From NCBI RefSeq assembly GCF_013366375.1, contig NZ_JABWMJ010000008.1, forward strand, positions 186,001 through 250,000: 64,000 bases of DNA, written 5' to 3'. The notes beneath the pieces were generated by a model, which searched no databases, had not been told where the DNA came from, and was given only the letters and a program-made list of their open reading frames with translations. This DNA is from Rhizobacter koreensis (GTDB taxonomy: Bacteria; Pseudomonadota; Gammaproteobacteria; Burkholderiales; Burkholderiaceae_C). Below, in pieces: positions 20,332 through 31,978 of the stretch; positions within the stretch are counted from its first letter, which is position 1; every line of letters begins with the position of its first letter. A program made the position numbers and the translations under genes.

Positions 20332-21273
20332 ATGACGATTCTGATCATTGCGGAACATGACGGCGCCGCGCTCAAGCCGTCGACCCTGAACACCGTGGCT
20401 GCGGCCGCCAAGATCGGTGGCGACATCCACGTGCTGGTGGCCGGCAGCGACTGCGCAGGCGCCGCCTCTTCCGCAGCCGCTGTGGCCGGCGTCGCCAAGA
20501 TCCTGGTGGCCGATGCCGTCCACCTGTCGTCACAGTCCGCCGAGAACCTGGCAGCGGTGGTCGTGGCCTGCGTGCAGGGCGATTCGGCCTGCACCCACGT
20601 GCTGGCGCCTGCGACGCCGTTCGGCAAGAACGTGCTGCCGCGCGCGGCAGCACTGCTGGACAGTTCGCAGATCTCCGACGTCGTCGCGATCGAGGCGCCG
20701 GACACCTTCGTGCGCCCGTTCTATGCTGGCAATGCGGTGGCGCGAGTGAAGTCCTCCGACAAGGTGAAGGTGCTGAGCGTCCGCACCACCGCGTTCGATC
20801 CGGTCGCGACGACGGGCGGCGGCGCCACCGTGCAGGCCATCTCGGCGGGCGCCGACCTGGGCCTCTGCGAACTGCTGGGCCGACAGGTTGTCAAGCTCGA
20901 GCGCCCGGATCTGACGGCCGCTTCGATCATCGTCTCGGGCGGACGGGGTCTGGGCTCGGCCGAGAAGTTTCGCGAAGTGCTTGAGCCGATGGCCGACAAA
21001 CTGGGCGCGGCGCTGGGCGCCTCGCGGGCCGCTGTGGATGCGGGCTATGCACCAAACGACTACCAGGTGGGCCAGACGGGCAAGATCGTTGCGCCGCAGC
21101 TCTACGTGGCGGTTGGCATTTCAGGCGCGATCCAGCACTTGGCAGGCATGAAGGACAGCAAGGTCATCGTGGCGATCAACAAGGACCCCGATGCGCCGAT
21201 CTTCCAGGTGGCCGACTATGGGCTGGTGGCCGATCTGTTCACGGTGGTGCCGGAATTGACCGGAGCGGTCTGA
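20332..21273 (+). CDS. etfA: electron transfer flavoprotein alpha subunit
   Basis: 313 residues, with the FAD-binding C-terminal domain complete: [51 protein letters not shown] and [18 protein letters not shown]. The N-terminal domain ([16 protein letters not shown]) pairs with EtfB. It forms the heterodimer that collects electrons from the five acyl-CoA dehydrogenase-type genes in this window. Start ATG 20332, one base after the etfB stop. Confidence 0.97.
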   Translation: MTILIIAEHDGAALKPSTLNTVAAAAKIGGDIHVLVAGSDCAGAASSAAAVAGVAKILVADAVHLSSQSAENLAAVVVACVQGDSACTHVLAPATPFGKNVLPRAAALLDSSQISDVVAIEAPDTFVRPFYAGNAVARVKSSDKVKVLSVRTTAFDPVATTGGGATVQAISAGADLGLCELLGRQVVKLERPDLTAASIIVSGGRGLGSAEKFREVLEPMADKLGAALGASRAAVDAGYAPNDYQVGQTGKIVAPQLYVAVGISGAIQHLAGMKDSKVIVAINKDPDAPIFQVADYGLVADLFTVVPELTGAV

Positions 21274-21349
21274 ACGGCCTGCAGTCCGCAGCCGAGCGCG
21301 GGGATGTTTCGGCACCTGTCGGCTCGCTCCTCTGATATGGAGACAAACC

Positions 21350-22948
21350 TTGTCCAAGTCGAACGCTTCCACGGTCACTGCCGGGGTCCCCGGCCCCGGG
21401 CAGATCGCTCGCGTCACCATCGGGGACTTCCTGCGCCGCTGCGCGGCTCGTGACAGAGCCAAGACGGCGTTCGTCCTCGGGGATGCGCGGCTTTCCTATG
21501 GGGACTTCAATGACCAGGTGACCCGCTGTGCCAATGCGTTCCTGGCCAGCGGTCTTAGATCAGGCGATCGTGTTGCCACGCTGTGCGGCAATTCGCTGCA
21601 GTTCCTCATTGCGATGTTCGGCATCCATCGGGCCGGTCTGGTGTGGGTGCCCATCAACATTGGCCTGGGCGGCGACGACGTCCGGTTCATCCTCGAGCAT
21701 TCGGAGTCGCGTTTCGTCCTGGTCGACGCGGCGCTCATCGCCCGCCCCGAGTTGGCAAGGCTGCTCGCTGCCACGCCCGGGCGCGGTTGGGTGCTCGAAG
21801 GGGCTGGCCAGGCCGACTTCGGAGCGTTCGCACAGGCAATTTCGCAGCAGCCGGTCGTGGAGCAGGAGGTCGAGATCCACGACCGCGACGTGGCGCAGAT
21901 CATGTACACGAGTGGGACCACGGGGCGGCCGAAGGGCGTCATGCAGAGCCATCTCTCGGTGGTCATGGCGGCAATGAACAATGCCATCGAGTTCGGCCTG
22001 TGGCGCGACGCGATCTGCAATGCGACCTTGCCGCTGTTTCATTGCGCACAGCACACGCTGGTCTGCGGGCTGCTGGCCGCCGGCGGTACGGCGATCGTCA
22101 CCAAGAGCTTCGACCCTGGCCAGATGCTCGAGATCATCGAGCGGGAGCGGTTGACCTTCTTCATGGGCCTGCCCTTGATGCATCAGGCGTTGCTCGAGCA
22201 TCCGTCACGACCCGGGCGCGACCTGTCTAGCCTGCGCATGTGCATGTATGCGATGGCGCCCATGCCCGAAACCCTTTTGCGCCGATTGATCGCCGAGATC
22301 TGTCCGAACTACATGCTGGGGACCGGGCAGACCGAGATGTACCCGCTGACCGTGGCGTTCCGGCCTGAAGAGCAACTCCGACGCTTCGGCTCGTACTGGG
22401 GCGTCAGCGCGATGATCAACGATACCGCCGTCATGGACGATGCGGGAAATCTGCTTGGCGACGGAGAGGTTGGCGAGATCGTGCACCGAGGCCCGAACGT
22501 GATGGAGGGCTACTTCAAGAACCTGAAGGCCACGGATGAGGCGCGTGCCCACGGTTGGCACCACACCGGCGACCTCGGCATGTGGGTCGACGCTCAGCTC
22601 ATGTTCAAGGACCGCAAGAAGGACATGATCAAGACCGGCGGGGAGAACGTGCCGTCGATCAAGGTCGAGGCGGTGCTGCTGCGACATCCGGCGGTGGCGA
22701 ATGCGGCGGCGATCGGACTGCCGCATGCGCGTTGGATCGAAGCAGTGACGGCGGTGGTGGTCAGACGCCCTGGCGCGGAGGTCAGCGAGGAGGAACTGCT
22801 GCAGCACTGCCGCGAACATCTGGGCGGCTTCGAGGTGCCCAAGGCCGTGGTGTTCGTCGATGCACTGCCGATGACCAGCACGGGCAAGATCCAGAAGCAT
22901 CCGCTGCGCCAGCAACTGCAGACCCTCTATGCCGACCGCGCCGGATGA
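21350..22948 (+). CDS. acyl-CoA synthetase (AMP-dependent ligase), copy 2
   Basis: 532 residues, ANL superfamily: P-loop IMYTSGTTGRPKGVMQSHL, A5 region MLGTGQTEMYP, WHHTGDLGMWVDAQLMFKDRKKDMIKTGGENV and C-terminal TSTGKIQKHPLR. It differs in its substrate pocket from the ligase at 17853, so a second acid substrate is likely. The start is TTG 21350, supported by GGAGA eight bases upstream; no in-frame ATG lies nearby. It follows etfA by 76 bases. The next gene has its own putative operator, so this is probably the last gene of the first plus-strand unit. Confidence 0.92.
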   Translation: MSKSNASTVTAGVPGPGQIARVTIGDFLRRCAARDRAKTAFVLGDARLSYGDFNDQVTRCANAFLASGLRSGDRVATLCGNSLQFLIAMFGIHRAGLVWVPINIGLGGDDVRFILEHSESRFVLVDAALIARPELARLLAATPGRGWVLEGAGQADFGAFAQAISQQPVVEQEVEIHDRDVAQIMYTSGTTGRPKGVMQSHLSVVMAAMNNAIEFGLWRDAICNATLPLFHCAQHTLVCGLLAAGGTAIVTKSFDPGQMLEIIERERLTFFMGLPLMHQALLEHPSRPGRDLSSLRMCMYAMAPMPETLLRRLIAEICPNYMLGTGQTEMYPLTVAFRPEEQLRRFGSYWGVSAMINDTAVMDDAGNLLGDGEVGEIVHRGPNVMEGYFKNLKATDEARAHGWHHTGDLGMWVDAQLMFKDRKKDMIKTGGENVPSIKVEAVLLRHPAVANAAAIGLPHARWIEAVTAVVVRRPGAEVSEEELLQHCREHLGGFEVPKAVVFVDALPMTSTGKIQKHPLRQQLQTLYADRAG

Positions 22949-22968
22949 GTCGGTCGGGGCTTCTTGGT

Positions 22969-22982
22969 CTAACGTTTGTTAG
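22969..22982. promoter_or_regulatory. candidate TetR operator, copy 2
   Basis: CTAACGTTTGTTAG: the same five-base arms and spacer length as the palindrome at 17109-17122, differing only at one spacer base. It lies 39 bases before the ATG of the acyl-CoA dehydrogenase at 23022 and just after the ligase stop at 22948, marking a second promoter. It would put the 23.0-31.6 kb unit, including bioB and panDBC, under the TetR protein encoded at 17140. Confidence 0.7.
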
Positions 22983-23021
22983 ATTAAAGTACGCGTCTCG
23001 CGCTTCGCCATCCCCCATTTC

Positions 23022-24182
23022 ATGACCGCTACTGCAGAACGTCACCCAGAGCTCCGCGCTGCGTTGAGAGACCTGTTCAAGCGCTTCCCGGACGAGTACT
23101 TCCGCAAGGTCGACGCGGCGCGCGGCTACCCCGTGGAGTTCGTCGACGCGCTCACCGAGGCCGGCTGGCTGGCGGTGATGATTCCGGAGGAATACGGCGG
23201 CGCCGGCCTGGGCTTGGCAGAGGCCTCGGTGGTGATGGAGGAGGTGAACCGCTGCGGCGGCAACGCCGGCGCCTGCCATGGCCAGATGTACAACATGGGC
23301 ACGCTGCTGCGCCACGGCTCGGTGGAACAGAAACGCCGCTATCTGCCCGGCATCGCCAGCGGCAAGCTGCGCCTGCAGAGCATGGGCGTCACCGAGCCCA
23401 GCACCGGCACCGACACCACCCAGCTCAAGACCACCGCGCTGCGCCGCGGCGATCGCTACGTCGTCAACGGCCAGAAGGTGTGGATCTCGCGCGTGCAGCA
23501 CAGCGACCTGATGATCCTGCTGGCGCGCACCACGCCGCTGGCAGAGGTGAAACGCAAGTCCGAGGGCATGTCGATCTTCATCGTCGACCTGCACCAGGCT
23601 GTCGGCAAAGGCATGACAGTGCGCCCGATCCCGAACATGGTCAACCACGAGACCAACGAACTGTTCTTCGAGAACCTGGAGATCCCGGCCGAGAACCTGA
23701 TCGGCGAGGAGGGCAAGGGCTTCAAGTACATCCTCGACGGGCTCAACGCCGAGCGTACGCTGATCGCGGCCGAGTGCATCGGCGACGCGCGCTGGTTCGT
23801 CGCGCGCAGCGCGGCCTATGCGCGCGAGCGGCGCGTGTTCGACCGCCCGATCGGCCAGAACCAGGGCGTGCAGTTCCCGATCGCCGAGAACCACATCGAG
23901 ACCGAGGCCGCCGACCTGATGCGCTGGCGCGCCTGCGACCTCTTCGACGCGCACCAGCCCTGCGGTGCCGAGGCCAACATGGCCAAGTACCTCGCCGCCA
24001 AGGCGTCGTTCGAGGCCGCCAACGTGGCCATCCAGACGCACGGCGGCTTCGGCTTCGCCTGCGAATACGACGTGGAGCGCAAGTTCCGCGAGACGCGGCT
24101 GTACCAGGTGGCGCCGATCTCGACCAACCTGATCCTGTCGTACGTGGCCGAGCATGTGCTCGGGCTGCCGCGCTCGTTCTGA
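23022..24182 (+). CDS. acyl-CoA dehydrogenase (first gene of the CoA-transferase/lyase operon)
   Basis: 386 residues with MIPEEYGGAGLGLAEA, GVTEPSTGTDTTQLKT, YVVNGQKVWISRVQHSD and THGGFGFACEYDVERKFRETR. The C-terminal motif is unusual (YQVAPISTNLIL): the medium-chain catalytic Glu position is not Glu. NAERTLIAAE keeps the helix-G Glu-Arg pair of the isovaleryl/long-chain type. Start ATG 23022 lies behind the second CTAAC-N4-GTTAG palindrome, so it is the first gene of that unit. The neighbouring CoA transferase suggests a dicarboxylic or branched short-chain acyl-CoA substrate, which is inference. Confidence 0.91.
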   Translation: MTATAERHPELRAALRDLFKRFPDEYFRKVDAARGYPVEFVDALTEAGWLAVMIPEEYGGAGLGLAEASVVMEEVNRCGGNAGACHGQMYNMGTLLRHGSVEQKRRYLPGIASGKLRLQSMGVTEPSTGTDTTQLKTTALRRGDRYVVNGQKVWISRVQHSDLMILLARTTPLAEVKRKSEGMSIFIVDLHQAVGKGMTVRPIPNMVNHETNELFFENLEIPAENLIGEEGKGFKYILDGLNAERTLIAAECIGDARWFVARSAAYARERRVFDRPIGQNQGVQFPIAENHIETEAADLMRWRACDLFDAHQPCGAEANMAKYLAAKASFEAANVAIQTHGGFGFACEYDVERKFRETRLYQVAPISTNLILSYVAEHVLGLPRSF

Positions 24183-24193
24183 AGGCCTGCACC

Positions 24194-25369
24194 ATGCTTC
24201 CGTTGCAAGGGATGCTCGTCGTCACCCTCGAGCACGCCATCGCCGCCCCGTTCTGCACCCGGCAGCTTGCCGACCTGGGGGCGCGCGTGATCAAGGTCGA
24301 GCGCCCCGGCGAAGGGGACTTCGCGCGCGCCTACGACACGCGTGCGAAAGGCTCGGCCTCGCACTTCGTGTGGTGCAACCGCGGCAAGGAGAGTCTGACG
24401 CTCAACCTCAAGCATGCCGCCTCGCGTGCAGTGCTCCAGGAACTGGTGGAACGCGCCGACGTGCTGGTGCAGAACCTGGCGCCGGGCGCTGCGGCGCGCA
24501 TGGGCCTGGACCACGCGAGCCTCGCGCCGCGCAATCCGAAGCTCGTGGTCTGCGACATCTCGGGCTACGGCGACGGCGGGCCGTTCACCGAGAAGAAGGC
24601 CTACGACCTGCTGATCCAGAGCGAATCGGGCTTCGTGTCGGTGACCGGCACGCCGGAGCAGCCGTCCAAAGCGGGCCTGTCGATCGCCGACATCGCCGCC
24701 GGCATGTACGCCTACAGCAGCGTGCTGGCGGCGCTCCTCGAGCGATGGCGCACCGGGCGCGGCAAGCGGCTCGAGATCTCGATGCTGGAGGCGATGTCCG
24801 AGTGGATGGGCTTCCCGCTCTACTACACGCTCGACGGCCAGCCTCCGCCGCCGCGCGCCGGCGCCTCGCACGCGGCGATCTACCCCTACGGCCCGTTTGC
24901 CTGCGGCGACGGGCGCAAGGTCGTGCTCGCGGTGCAGCACGACCGCGAATGGGCCACCTTCTGCGACAAGGTGCTGCACAGGCCGGAGCTGGCCGGGCAG
25001 TACAAGGGCAATGCCAAGCGCCTGGCCGAGCGCGAGACGCTGCGCGAGGTCATCGAGCAGGTGTGCGCGGGCCTCACCGGCGAACAGCTCGTCGAACGAC
25101 TGGAGGATGCGCAGATCGCGTACGGCCGCCTCAACGAGATGGCCGATCTGTGGCAGCACGCGCAGCTCCGCGCCCGTGCGCGTTGGACCGAGATCGGCAC
25201 CCCCGGCGGTCCGGTGCCGGCGCTCTACCCACCGCACCACGTGGCCGGCGAGGCGCCGCCGCCGATGGGGTCGGTGCCGGCACTGGGTGCGCATACCGAC
25301 GCCATCCTGGCCGAGCTCGGGCGCTCTGCCGACGAGATCGCACGGCTGCGGGCCGAGCGCGCCGTCTGA
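24194..25369 (+). CDS. class III (CaiB/BaiF) CoA transferase
   Basis: 391 residues. It begins with the family pattern of a short strand then AAPFCTRQLADLGARVIKVERPG; the catalytic Asp is in KKAYDLLIQSESGF, followed by PSKAGLSIADIAAGMYA. The enzyme moves CoA between an acyl-CoA donor (often succinyl-CoA) and a carboxylate acceptor. It is 11 bases after the dehydrogenase and precedes MmgE/PrpD and CitE-type genes, a set that often handles citramalate-, itaconate- or methylcitrate-like acids. Acceptor unknown. Confidence 0.92.
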   Translation: MLPLQGMLVVTLEHAIAAPFCTRQLADLGARVIKVERPGEGDFARAYDTRAKGSASHFVWCNRGKESLTLNLKHAASRAVLQELVERADVLVQNLAPGAAARMGLDHASLAPRNPKLVVCDISGYGDGGPFTEKKAYDLLIQSESGFVSVTGTPEQPSKAGLSIADIAAGMYAYSSVLAALLERWRTGRGKRLEISMLEAMSEWMGFPLYYTLDGQPPPPRAGASHAAIYPYGPFACGDGRKVVLAVQHDREWATFCDKVLHRPELAGQYKGNAKRLAERETLREVIEQVCAGLTGEQLVERLEDAQIAYGRLNEMADLWQHAQLRARARWTEIGTPGGPVPALYPPHHVAGEAPPPMGSVPALGAHTDAILAELGRSADEIARLRAERAV

Positions 25370-25409
25370 ACGCTGGATCGAACGCACAGCGGCGCAAGCG
25401 GAGACCGAA

Positions 25410-26780
25410 ATGAACGACCACCCGTCGGCCACGCTGGCCGCCTTCGCCGCCACGCTGCGCGTGCAGGATATCCCGGCGCCGGTGGTGCGCCGCACTGAGG
25501 ACTTGTTCCTCGACTGGTTGGGCTCCACGCTTGCGGGCAAGAGTGCCCGTGCGGTGCAGGCCATCGAGCGCTACGCGCTGGCGATGGGGCCCGCGCTGCG
25601 TGCCGGCGACGAGGGCGGGGCCGAGGTGCTGATCTCGCGCCGCCTCACGTCGCCGCACTTCGCCGCGATGGTGAACGCCGCGGCCTCGCATGTCGTCGAG
25701 CAGGACGACGTGCACAACGGCTCGGTGTTCCATCCGGCCGCGGTGGTCTTTCCGGCGGCGCTCGCCACGGCGCAGGCCATCGGCTGCAGCGGGCGCGAGC
25801 TGCTCGCGGCGTCGGTCGCCGGCTACGAAGTCGGCATCCGCGTCGGCGAATTCCTCGGCCGCTCGCACTACCGCATCTTCCACACCACCGCGACCGCCGG
25901 CACGCTGGCCGCCGCTGCGGCCACCGGCCGGCTGCTCGGCCTCGACGCCACGACGATGCTGCACGCGTTCGGCAGCGCGGGCACGCAGGCCGCTGGCCTG
26001 TGGGAGTTCCTGCGCGACGCGGCCGATTCCAAGCAGCTGCACTGCGCCCATGCGGCCTCGGCGGGCCTGGCCTCGGCCTGGCTGGCCAAGGACGGCTTCA
26101 CCGGCGCGCGCCGCATCCTGGAGGGCGAGCAGGGCCTGGGCGCCGGCATGTCGAGCGATGCCGACCCGGCGCGGCTGGTCGCGGGACTCGGGCAGCGCTG
26201 GGCCACCGCCGAGACCTCCTTCAAGTACCACGCCTCGTGCCGCCACACCCACCCGAGCGCCGACGCCTTGCAGGCGCTGATGCGGCGCGAGCGCCTCGCC
26301 GCCGACGACATCGCCGCGGTGGCGACTCTGGTGCACCAGGGCGCGATCGACGTGCTGGGCCGCGTCGTCGTGCCGGCCACCGTGCACCAGGGCAAGTTCT
26401 CGATGGGCACCGTGCTCGGCCTGGTGGCGGAGTTCGGCCAGGCCGGCCTCGACGAGTTCGACCGCCACTTCCTCGCCCCGCGCGTGGCCGCCTTTCGCGA
26501 CCGCGTGGCGATGCGGCTGGACGCCGAGGTCGACGGCGCCTATCCGCAGCGGTGGATAGGCAAGGTCGAGGTGCGCACCACCGACGGGCGCCTGCTGCAC
26601 GCACGTGTGGACGAGCCCAAGGGCGACCCCGGCAACACGCTGAGCCGCGCCGAGCTGGAGGACAAGGCACGCCGCCTGGCTGCCTACGGCGATGCCGCCA
26701 CGCCGGCGGAAATGGACGGCTTGATCGCCCGGACCTGGGCGCTGGCCGACACGCCGCGCCTCGGTCGCCTGCTGCCATGA
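25410..26780 (+). CDS. MmgE/PrpD-family protein
   Basis: 456 residues, full length for the family. Typical segments are FLDWLGSTLAGKSARAV, HVVEQDDVHNGSVFHPAAVV, GYEVGIRVGEFLGRSHY and FKYHASCRHTHPSADAL. Characterised members are 2-methylcitrate dehydratase (PrpD) and cis-aconitate decarboxylase-like enzymes, so a dehydration or decarboxylation of a tri- or dicarboxylic acid is expected. Start ATG 25410. The stop overlaps the start of the CitE-type gene (ATGA), so the products are made together. It is not part of a prp operon: no prpB or prpC is nearby. Confidence 0.88.
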   Translation: MNDHPSATLAAFAATLRVQDIPAPVVRRTEDLFLDWLGSTLAGKSARAVQAIERYALAMGPALRAGDEGGAEVLISRRLTSPHFAAMVNAAASHVVEQDDVHNGSVFHPAAVVFPAALATAQAIGCSGRELLAASVAGYEVGIRVGEFLGRSHYRIFHTTATAGTLAAAAATGRLLGLDATTMLHAFGSAGTQAAGLWEFLRDAADSKQLHCAHAASAGLASAWLAKDGFTGARRILEGEQGLGAGMSSDADPARLVAGLGQRWATAETSFKYHASCRHTHPSADALQALMRRERLAADDIAAVATLVHQGAIDVLGRVVVPATVHQGKFSMGTVLGLVAEFGQAGLDEFDRHFLAPRVAAFRDRVAMRLDAEVDGAYPQRWIGKVEVRTTDGRLLHARVDEPKGDPGNTLSRAELEDKARRLAAYGDAATPAEMDGLIARTWALADTPRLGRLLP

Positions 26781-27604
26781 CGGCCCCGGCAGCGGCGCCG
26801 CGCGCCTACCTGTTCGTGCCGGCCGACCGGCCCGAGCGCTTCGCCAAGGCGCGCGCTTCGGGCGCCGACGCGGTGATCGTCGACCTCGAGGACGCGGTCG
26901 CGCCCGACGTGAAACCGCGCGCCCGCGACGCGCTCGCGACGGCGCTCGACGAGGCCGCTCCGCTGATCGTGCGCGTCAATGCCGCGGGCACGCCGTGGTT
27001 CGACGACGACCTCGAGCTATGCCGCCATCCCGGCGTCGCCGCCGTGATGCTGCCCAAGGCCGACGGGATCGACGCCGTGTGCCACGCGTTCGAGACCTCG
27101 TTCAAGGACGTGCTGCCCATCATCGAGTCGGCCCGCGGCATCGAGGAGGCGCGCGCGATCGCGCGCGTGCCCGGCGTGACCCGGCTCGCGTTCGGCAGCA
27201 TCGATCTCGCCGTCGACCTGGGCATCGACTGCGCGCCCGACGGCGCGGAAGCAGAACTGCAGCCGTACCGCGCGCAGGTCGTGCTGGCATCGCGGCTCGG
27301 CGGCCTGGCTGCGCCGGCCGACGGCGTGAGCATCGCGCTCGACGACACCGCGCGCCTGCAGGCCGATGCCGAGCGCGCGCGCCGCATGGGCTTCGGCGCC
27401 AAGCTGTGCATCCACCCCCGGCAGATCGCCGTCGTGCAGGCCGCGTTCACGCCCGAGCCCGCGCGCGTGGCCTGGGCGCAGCGCGTCTGCGCCGCGTTCG
27501 CCGCCTCCGGCGGCGCGGCGGTCGCCGTGGACGGCCAGATGATCGACGTGCCCGTCGTCGAGCGCGCCCGGGCAGTGCTGCGCAGCGCCGGGCTGGCGGG
27601 CTGA
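26777..27604 (+). CDS. CitE/HpcH-HpaI-type CoA-ester lyase
   Basis: 275 residues, TIM-barrel lyase of the CitE family: RAYLFVPADRPERFAKA, DAVIVDLEDAV with the substrate-binding acidic residues, the metal-binding Glu in LPIIESARGIEEA, and FGSIDLAVDLGID. Such enzymes split citryl-, malyl-, citramalyl- or methylmalyl-CoA into acetyl- or propionyl-CoA and an oxoacid. ATGA overlap with the MmgE/PrpD gene and the CaiB transferase upstream suggest that a hydroxyacyl-CoA made in this operon is cleaved here. The precise substrate is not determinable. Confidence 0.9.
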   Translation: MTAPAAAPRAYLFVPADRPERFAKARASGADAVIVDLEDAVAPDVKPRARDALATALDEAAPLIVRVNAAGTPWFDDDLELCRHPGVAAVMLPKADGIDAVCHAFETSFKDVLPIIESARGIEEARAIARVPGVTRLAFGSIDLAVDLGIDCAPDGAEAELQPYRAQVVLASRLGGLAAPADGVSIALDDTARLQADAERARRMGFGAKLCIHPRQIAVVQAAFTPEPARVAWAQRVCAAFAASGGAAVAVDGQMIDVPVVERARAVLRSAGLAG

Positions 27605-27650
27605 GTTCTTCCCCTCCATTCTTCCTTCTTCGATTCACCGAGGACTTCCC

Positions 27651-28439
27651 ATGCCCCGCAAGACCAAGCCGATCCGCTCCGACATCGCCTGGAGTACGCC
27701 CGACCGCATCGAGGTGCGCGGCCGCAGCCTGCCCGACGACCTGCTGGGCAACATCAGTCTCGGCGACATGGCCTGGCTGCTGCTCGTCGGCCGCATGCCG
27801 ACGCCGCAGGAGTCGACCGTGTTCAACGCCATCGCGGTCACGCTGGTGGAGCACGGCATCACGCCGAGCGCGCTGGCGGCGCGCATCACCTACGCCGGCG
27901 CGCCCGAGTCGCTGCAGGCCGCCGTCGCCGCGGGGCTGTGCGGCCTGGGCTCGGTGTTCGTCGGCTCGACCGAGGGCACCGCGAAGATGCTCTACGAGGC
28001 GCTGCCGCCCGGCACCCAGGGCGCCGACCTGGAGAAGATCGCGCGTGATGTGGTGGCTGGCTACCGCGAGCGCGGGCAGATCGTGCCCGGCCTCGGCCAC
28101 CCGCTGCACAAGCCGGTCGACCCGCGTGCACCGCGGCTGTTCCGGATCGCCGCGGACAACGGCTTTTCGCGCGACTACGTGCGGCTCGAGCAGCTGATCT
28201 GCGCCGAGGCCGAGCGAACCACCGGCAAGATGCTGCCCGTCAATGCCACCGGCGCCATCGGCGCGATCTGCTGCGAGCTCGGCCTGCCGTGGAAAATCGT
28301 GCGCGGCGTGGGCGTGTTCGCCCGCGCGATCGGGCTCGTGGGCCACATCCTCGAGGAAAGCAACAGCCCGATGGCCGTGGAGATCTGGCAGCGCGTCGAG
28401 GACGAGGCCACGGCGCACATCCGCCCCGGCGCGCGTTGA
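27651..28439 (+). CDS. citryl-CoA lyase-like protein (citrate synthase superfamily)
   Basis: 262 residues, shorter than citrate synthase (~430) and similar to stand-alone citryl-CoA-lyase/CCL domains. It keeps the active-site region [19 protein letters not shown], in which the His corresponds to a citrate-synthase catalytic His, and [15 protein letters not shown] near the C-terminus. It probably cleaves or condenses a citryl-like CoA ester together with the CitE-type lyase upstream. The 46-base gap before it is pyrimidine-rich and ends with GAGGA near the ATG. Direction and substrate are unknown. Confidence 0.85.
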   Translation: MPRKTKPIRSDIAWSTPDRIEVRGRSLPDDLLGNISLGDMAWLLLVGRMPTPQESTVFNAIAVTLVEHGITPSALAARITYAGAPESLQAAVAAGLCGLGSVFVGSTEGTAKMLYEALPPGTQGADLEKIARDVVAGYRERGQIVPGLGHPLHKPVDPRAPRLFRIAADNGFSRDYVRLEQLICAEAERTTGKMLPVNATGAIGAICCELGLPWKIVRGVGVFARAIGLVGHILEESNSPMAVEIWQRVEDEATAHIRPGAR

Positions 28440-28450
28440 AGAGGTCGGCC

Positions 28451-29461
28451 ATGAACGAGAGCGACTCCTTGTCCACCATCCGGATCGTGCCCCTCCGGCG
28501 GCACGCGCAGCCGCCCGCGGACCGAACCGAGGCACGCTGGCCCGTCGAGCGCGTCGAGGCGCTGTTCGCGCTGCCGTTCAACGACCTGATCCACCAGGCG
28601 CAGCAAGTCCATCGCGAGCACTTCGACGCCAACGAGGTCCAACTGTCCACGCTGCTGTCGATCAAGACCGGCGGCTGCCCAGAGGACTGCGGCTACTGCC
28701 CGCAGTCGGTGCACTTCGACACCGGCGTGGCGGCCGGCAAGCTGCTCGGCGTGGACGAAGTGGCCGCCGCGGCACGCGCGGCGCGCGCGCAGGGCGCCTC
28801 GCGCTTCTGCATGGGCGCCGCCTGGCGCGAGCCCAAGGACCGCGACATCGAGAAGGTGGCCGAGCTGGTGCGCGCCGTCAAGGCCGAGGGGCTGGAGGCC
28901 TGCTGCACGCTCGGCATGCTCAGCGAAGGCCAGGCACGCGCCCTCAAGTCCGCCGGCCTCGACTACTACAACCACAACCTCGACACCGCGCCCGAGGCCT
29001 ACGGCCGCATCATCTCCACGCGCACCTATGACGACCGCCTGCACACGCTCGAGCGCGTGCGCGACGCGGGCATCGGCGTGTGCTGCGGCGGCATCGTCGG
29101 CATGGGCGAGTCGCGCCGCGAGCGGGCGGGCCTGGTCGCGCAGATCGCCAACCTCGATCCGTACCCCGAATCGGTACCGATCAACAACCTGGTGCGCGTC
29201 GAGGGCACGCCGCTGGCCGACACGCCCGCGCTCGATCCGCTCGAGTTCGTGCGCACGATCGCGGTGGCCCGCATCACGATGCCCCGCGCGCGCGTGCGCC
29301 TGTCGGCCGGGCGGCGCGAGATGAGCGACGCCGTGCAGGCGCTGTGCTTCCTCGCCGGCGCCAACTCGATCTTCTATGGCGACAAGCTGCTCACCACCGG
29401 CAACCCGGACTGGGAAGCCGACCAGCGCCTGCTCGGCGCGCTGGGCATGCGCACCTGCTGA
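28451..29461 (+). CDS. bioB: biotin synthase
   Basis: 336 residues. The radical-SAM cluster motif is CPEDCGYC (preceded by LLSIKTGG). Other BioB landmarks are [36 protein letters not shown], the Arg ligand of the second cluster in [12 protein letters not shown], and [15 protein letters not shown]. It inserts sulfur into dethiobiotin. It starts 11 bases after the citryl-CoA-lyase-like stop, in the same operon, with no other bio gene visible. Its product is the cofactor of the carboxylase encoded at 8.8-12.4 kb. Confidence 0.96.
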   Translation: MNESDSLSTIRIVPLRRHAQPPADRTEARWPVERVEALFALPFNDLIHQAQQVHREHFDANEVQLSTLLSIKTGGCPEDCGYCPQSVHFDTGVAAGKLLGVDEVAAAARAARAQGASRFCMGAAWREPKDRDIEKVAELVRAVKAEGLEACCTLGMLSEGQARALKSAGLDYYNHNLDTAPEAYGRIISTRTYDDRLHTLERVRDAGIGVCCGGIVGMGESRRERAGLVAQIANLDPYPESVPINNLVRVEGTPLADTPALDPLEFVRTIAVARITMPRARVRLSAGRREMSDAVQALCFLAGANSIFYGDKLLTTGNPDWEADQRLLGALGMRTC

Positions 29462-29470
29462 GGGCCGGCC

Positions 29471-31559
<2,089 letters not shown>

Positions 31560-31820
31560 GATGAGCGTAGACGTGCGCCCGAAAGAGGTAGATAGCGATC
31601 GCAAGTTTGGCCACCTTTACTAAAACCTAGAACATCCGCTGCTAACCCCTTGCTGGACCTGGCGCTCCGCAATGCCCAAGTCCGCGCGAGGGCGTAACCA
31701 ATAGGCTGTGCTTTCCCGGGCGGCGGAGGGTTCTGGCGCCCCTCAAAGCCGGCTCCACCCATTTCCGTCCTGAACTCCGCCCTCCACCCAAAGCAGCCTT
31801 GAATGGGGTAGTCGTACTTT

Positions 31821-31842
31821 TCGTGCAGATTGGTGCGCTTTG
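31821..31842. repeat. 22-bp direct repeat, copy 1
   Basis: Begins TCGTGCAGAT and ends GGTGCGCTTTG; identical to 31906-31927, start-to-start distance 85 bases. Located at the chromosome/island junction. Confidence 0.8.
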
Positions 31843-31905
31843 CTCCAAAAACCCATTGCACGACAGGCACTTACGCTATCGGCACTTCCGGGCGCTCCGT
31901 ATTCC

Positions 31906-31927
31906 TCGTGCAGATTGGTGCGCTTTG
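31906..31927. repeat. 22-bp direct repeat, copy 2
   Basis: Identical to 31821-31842. Candidates are a recombination core, a regulator half-site pair or a remnant of a tandem duplication; the sequence does not decide. Confidence 0.8.
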
Positions 31928-31978
31928 GCCCCGGTGGCCACTTGAGCCCTGTCGATCGACACTCGCCAGTCGATCTGG

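Larger units (their letters stand above)
31560..31978. other. gene-free junction between chromosome and island
   Basis: No credible gene lies in these 419 bases. The first part has AT-richer stretches (TTTACTAAAACCTAGAAC around 31617). The second part carries a perfect 22-bp direct repeat at 31821-31842 and 31906-31927. It separates the last metabolic gene, panC, from a plasmid-like gene set, so one edge of the insertion probably lies here. No tRNA gene or obvious att duplication of one was seen. Confidence 0.6.

Noticed and set aside
31821..31927. Tandem NtrC-type sites (GCACCA half-sites) in the 22-bp repeats
   Set aside because: Only one half of the NtrC consensus is present in each copy and no sigma-54 promoter follows.
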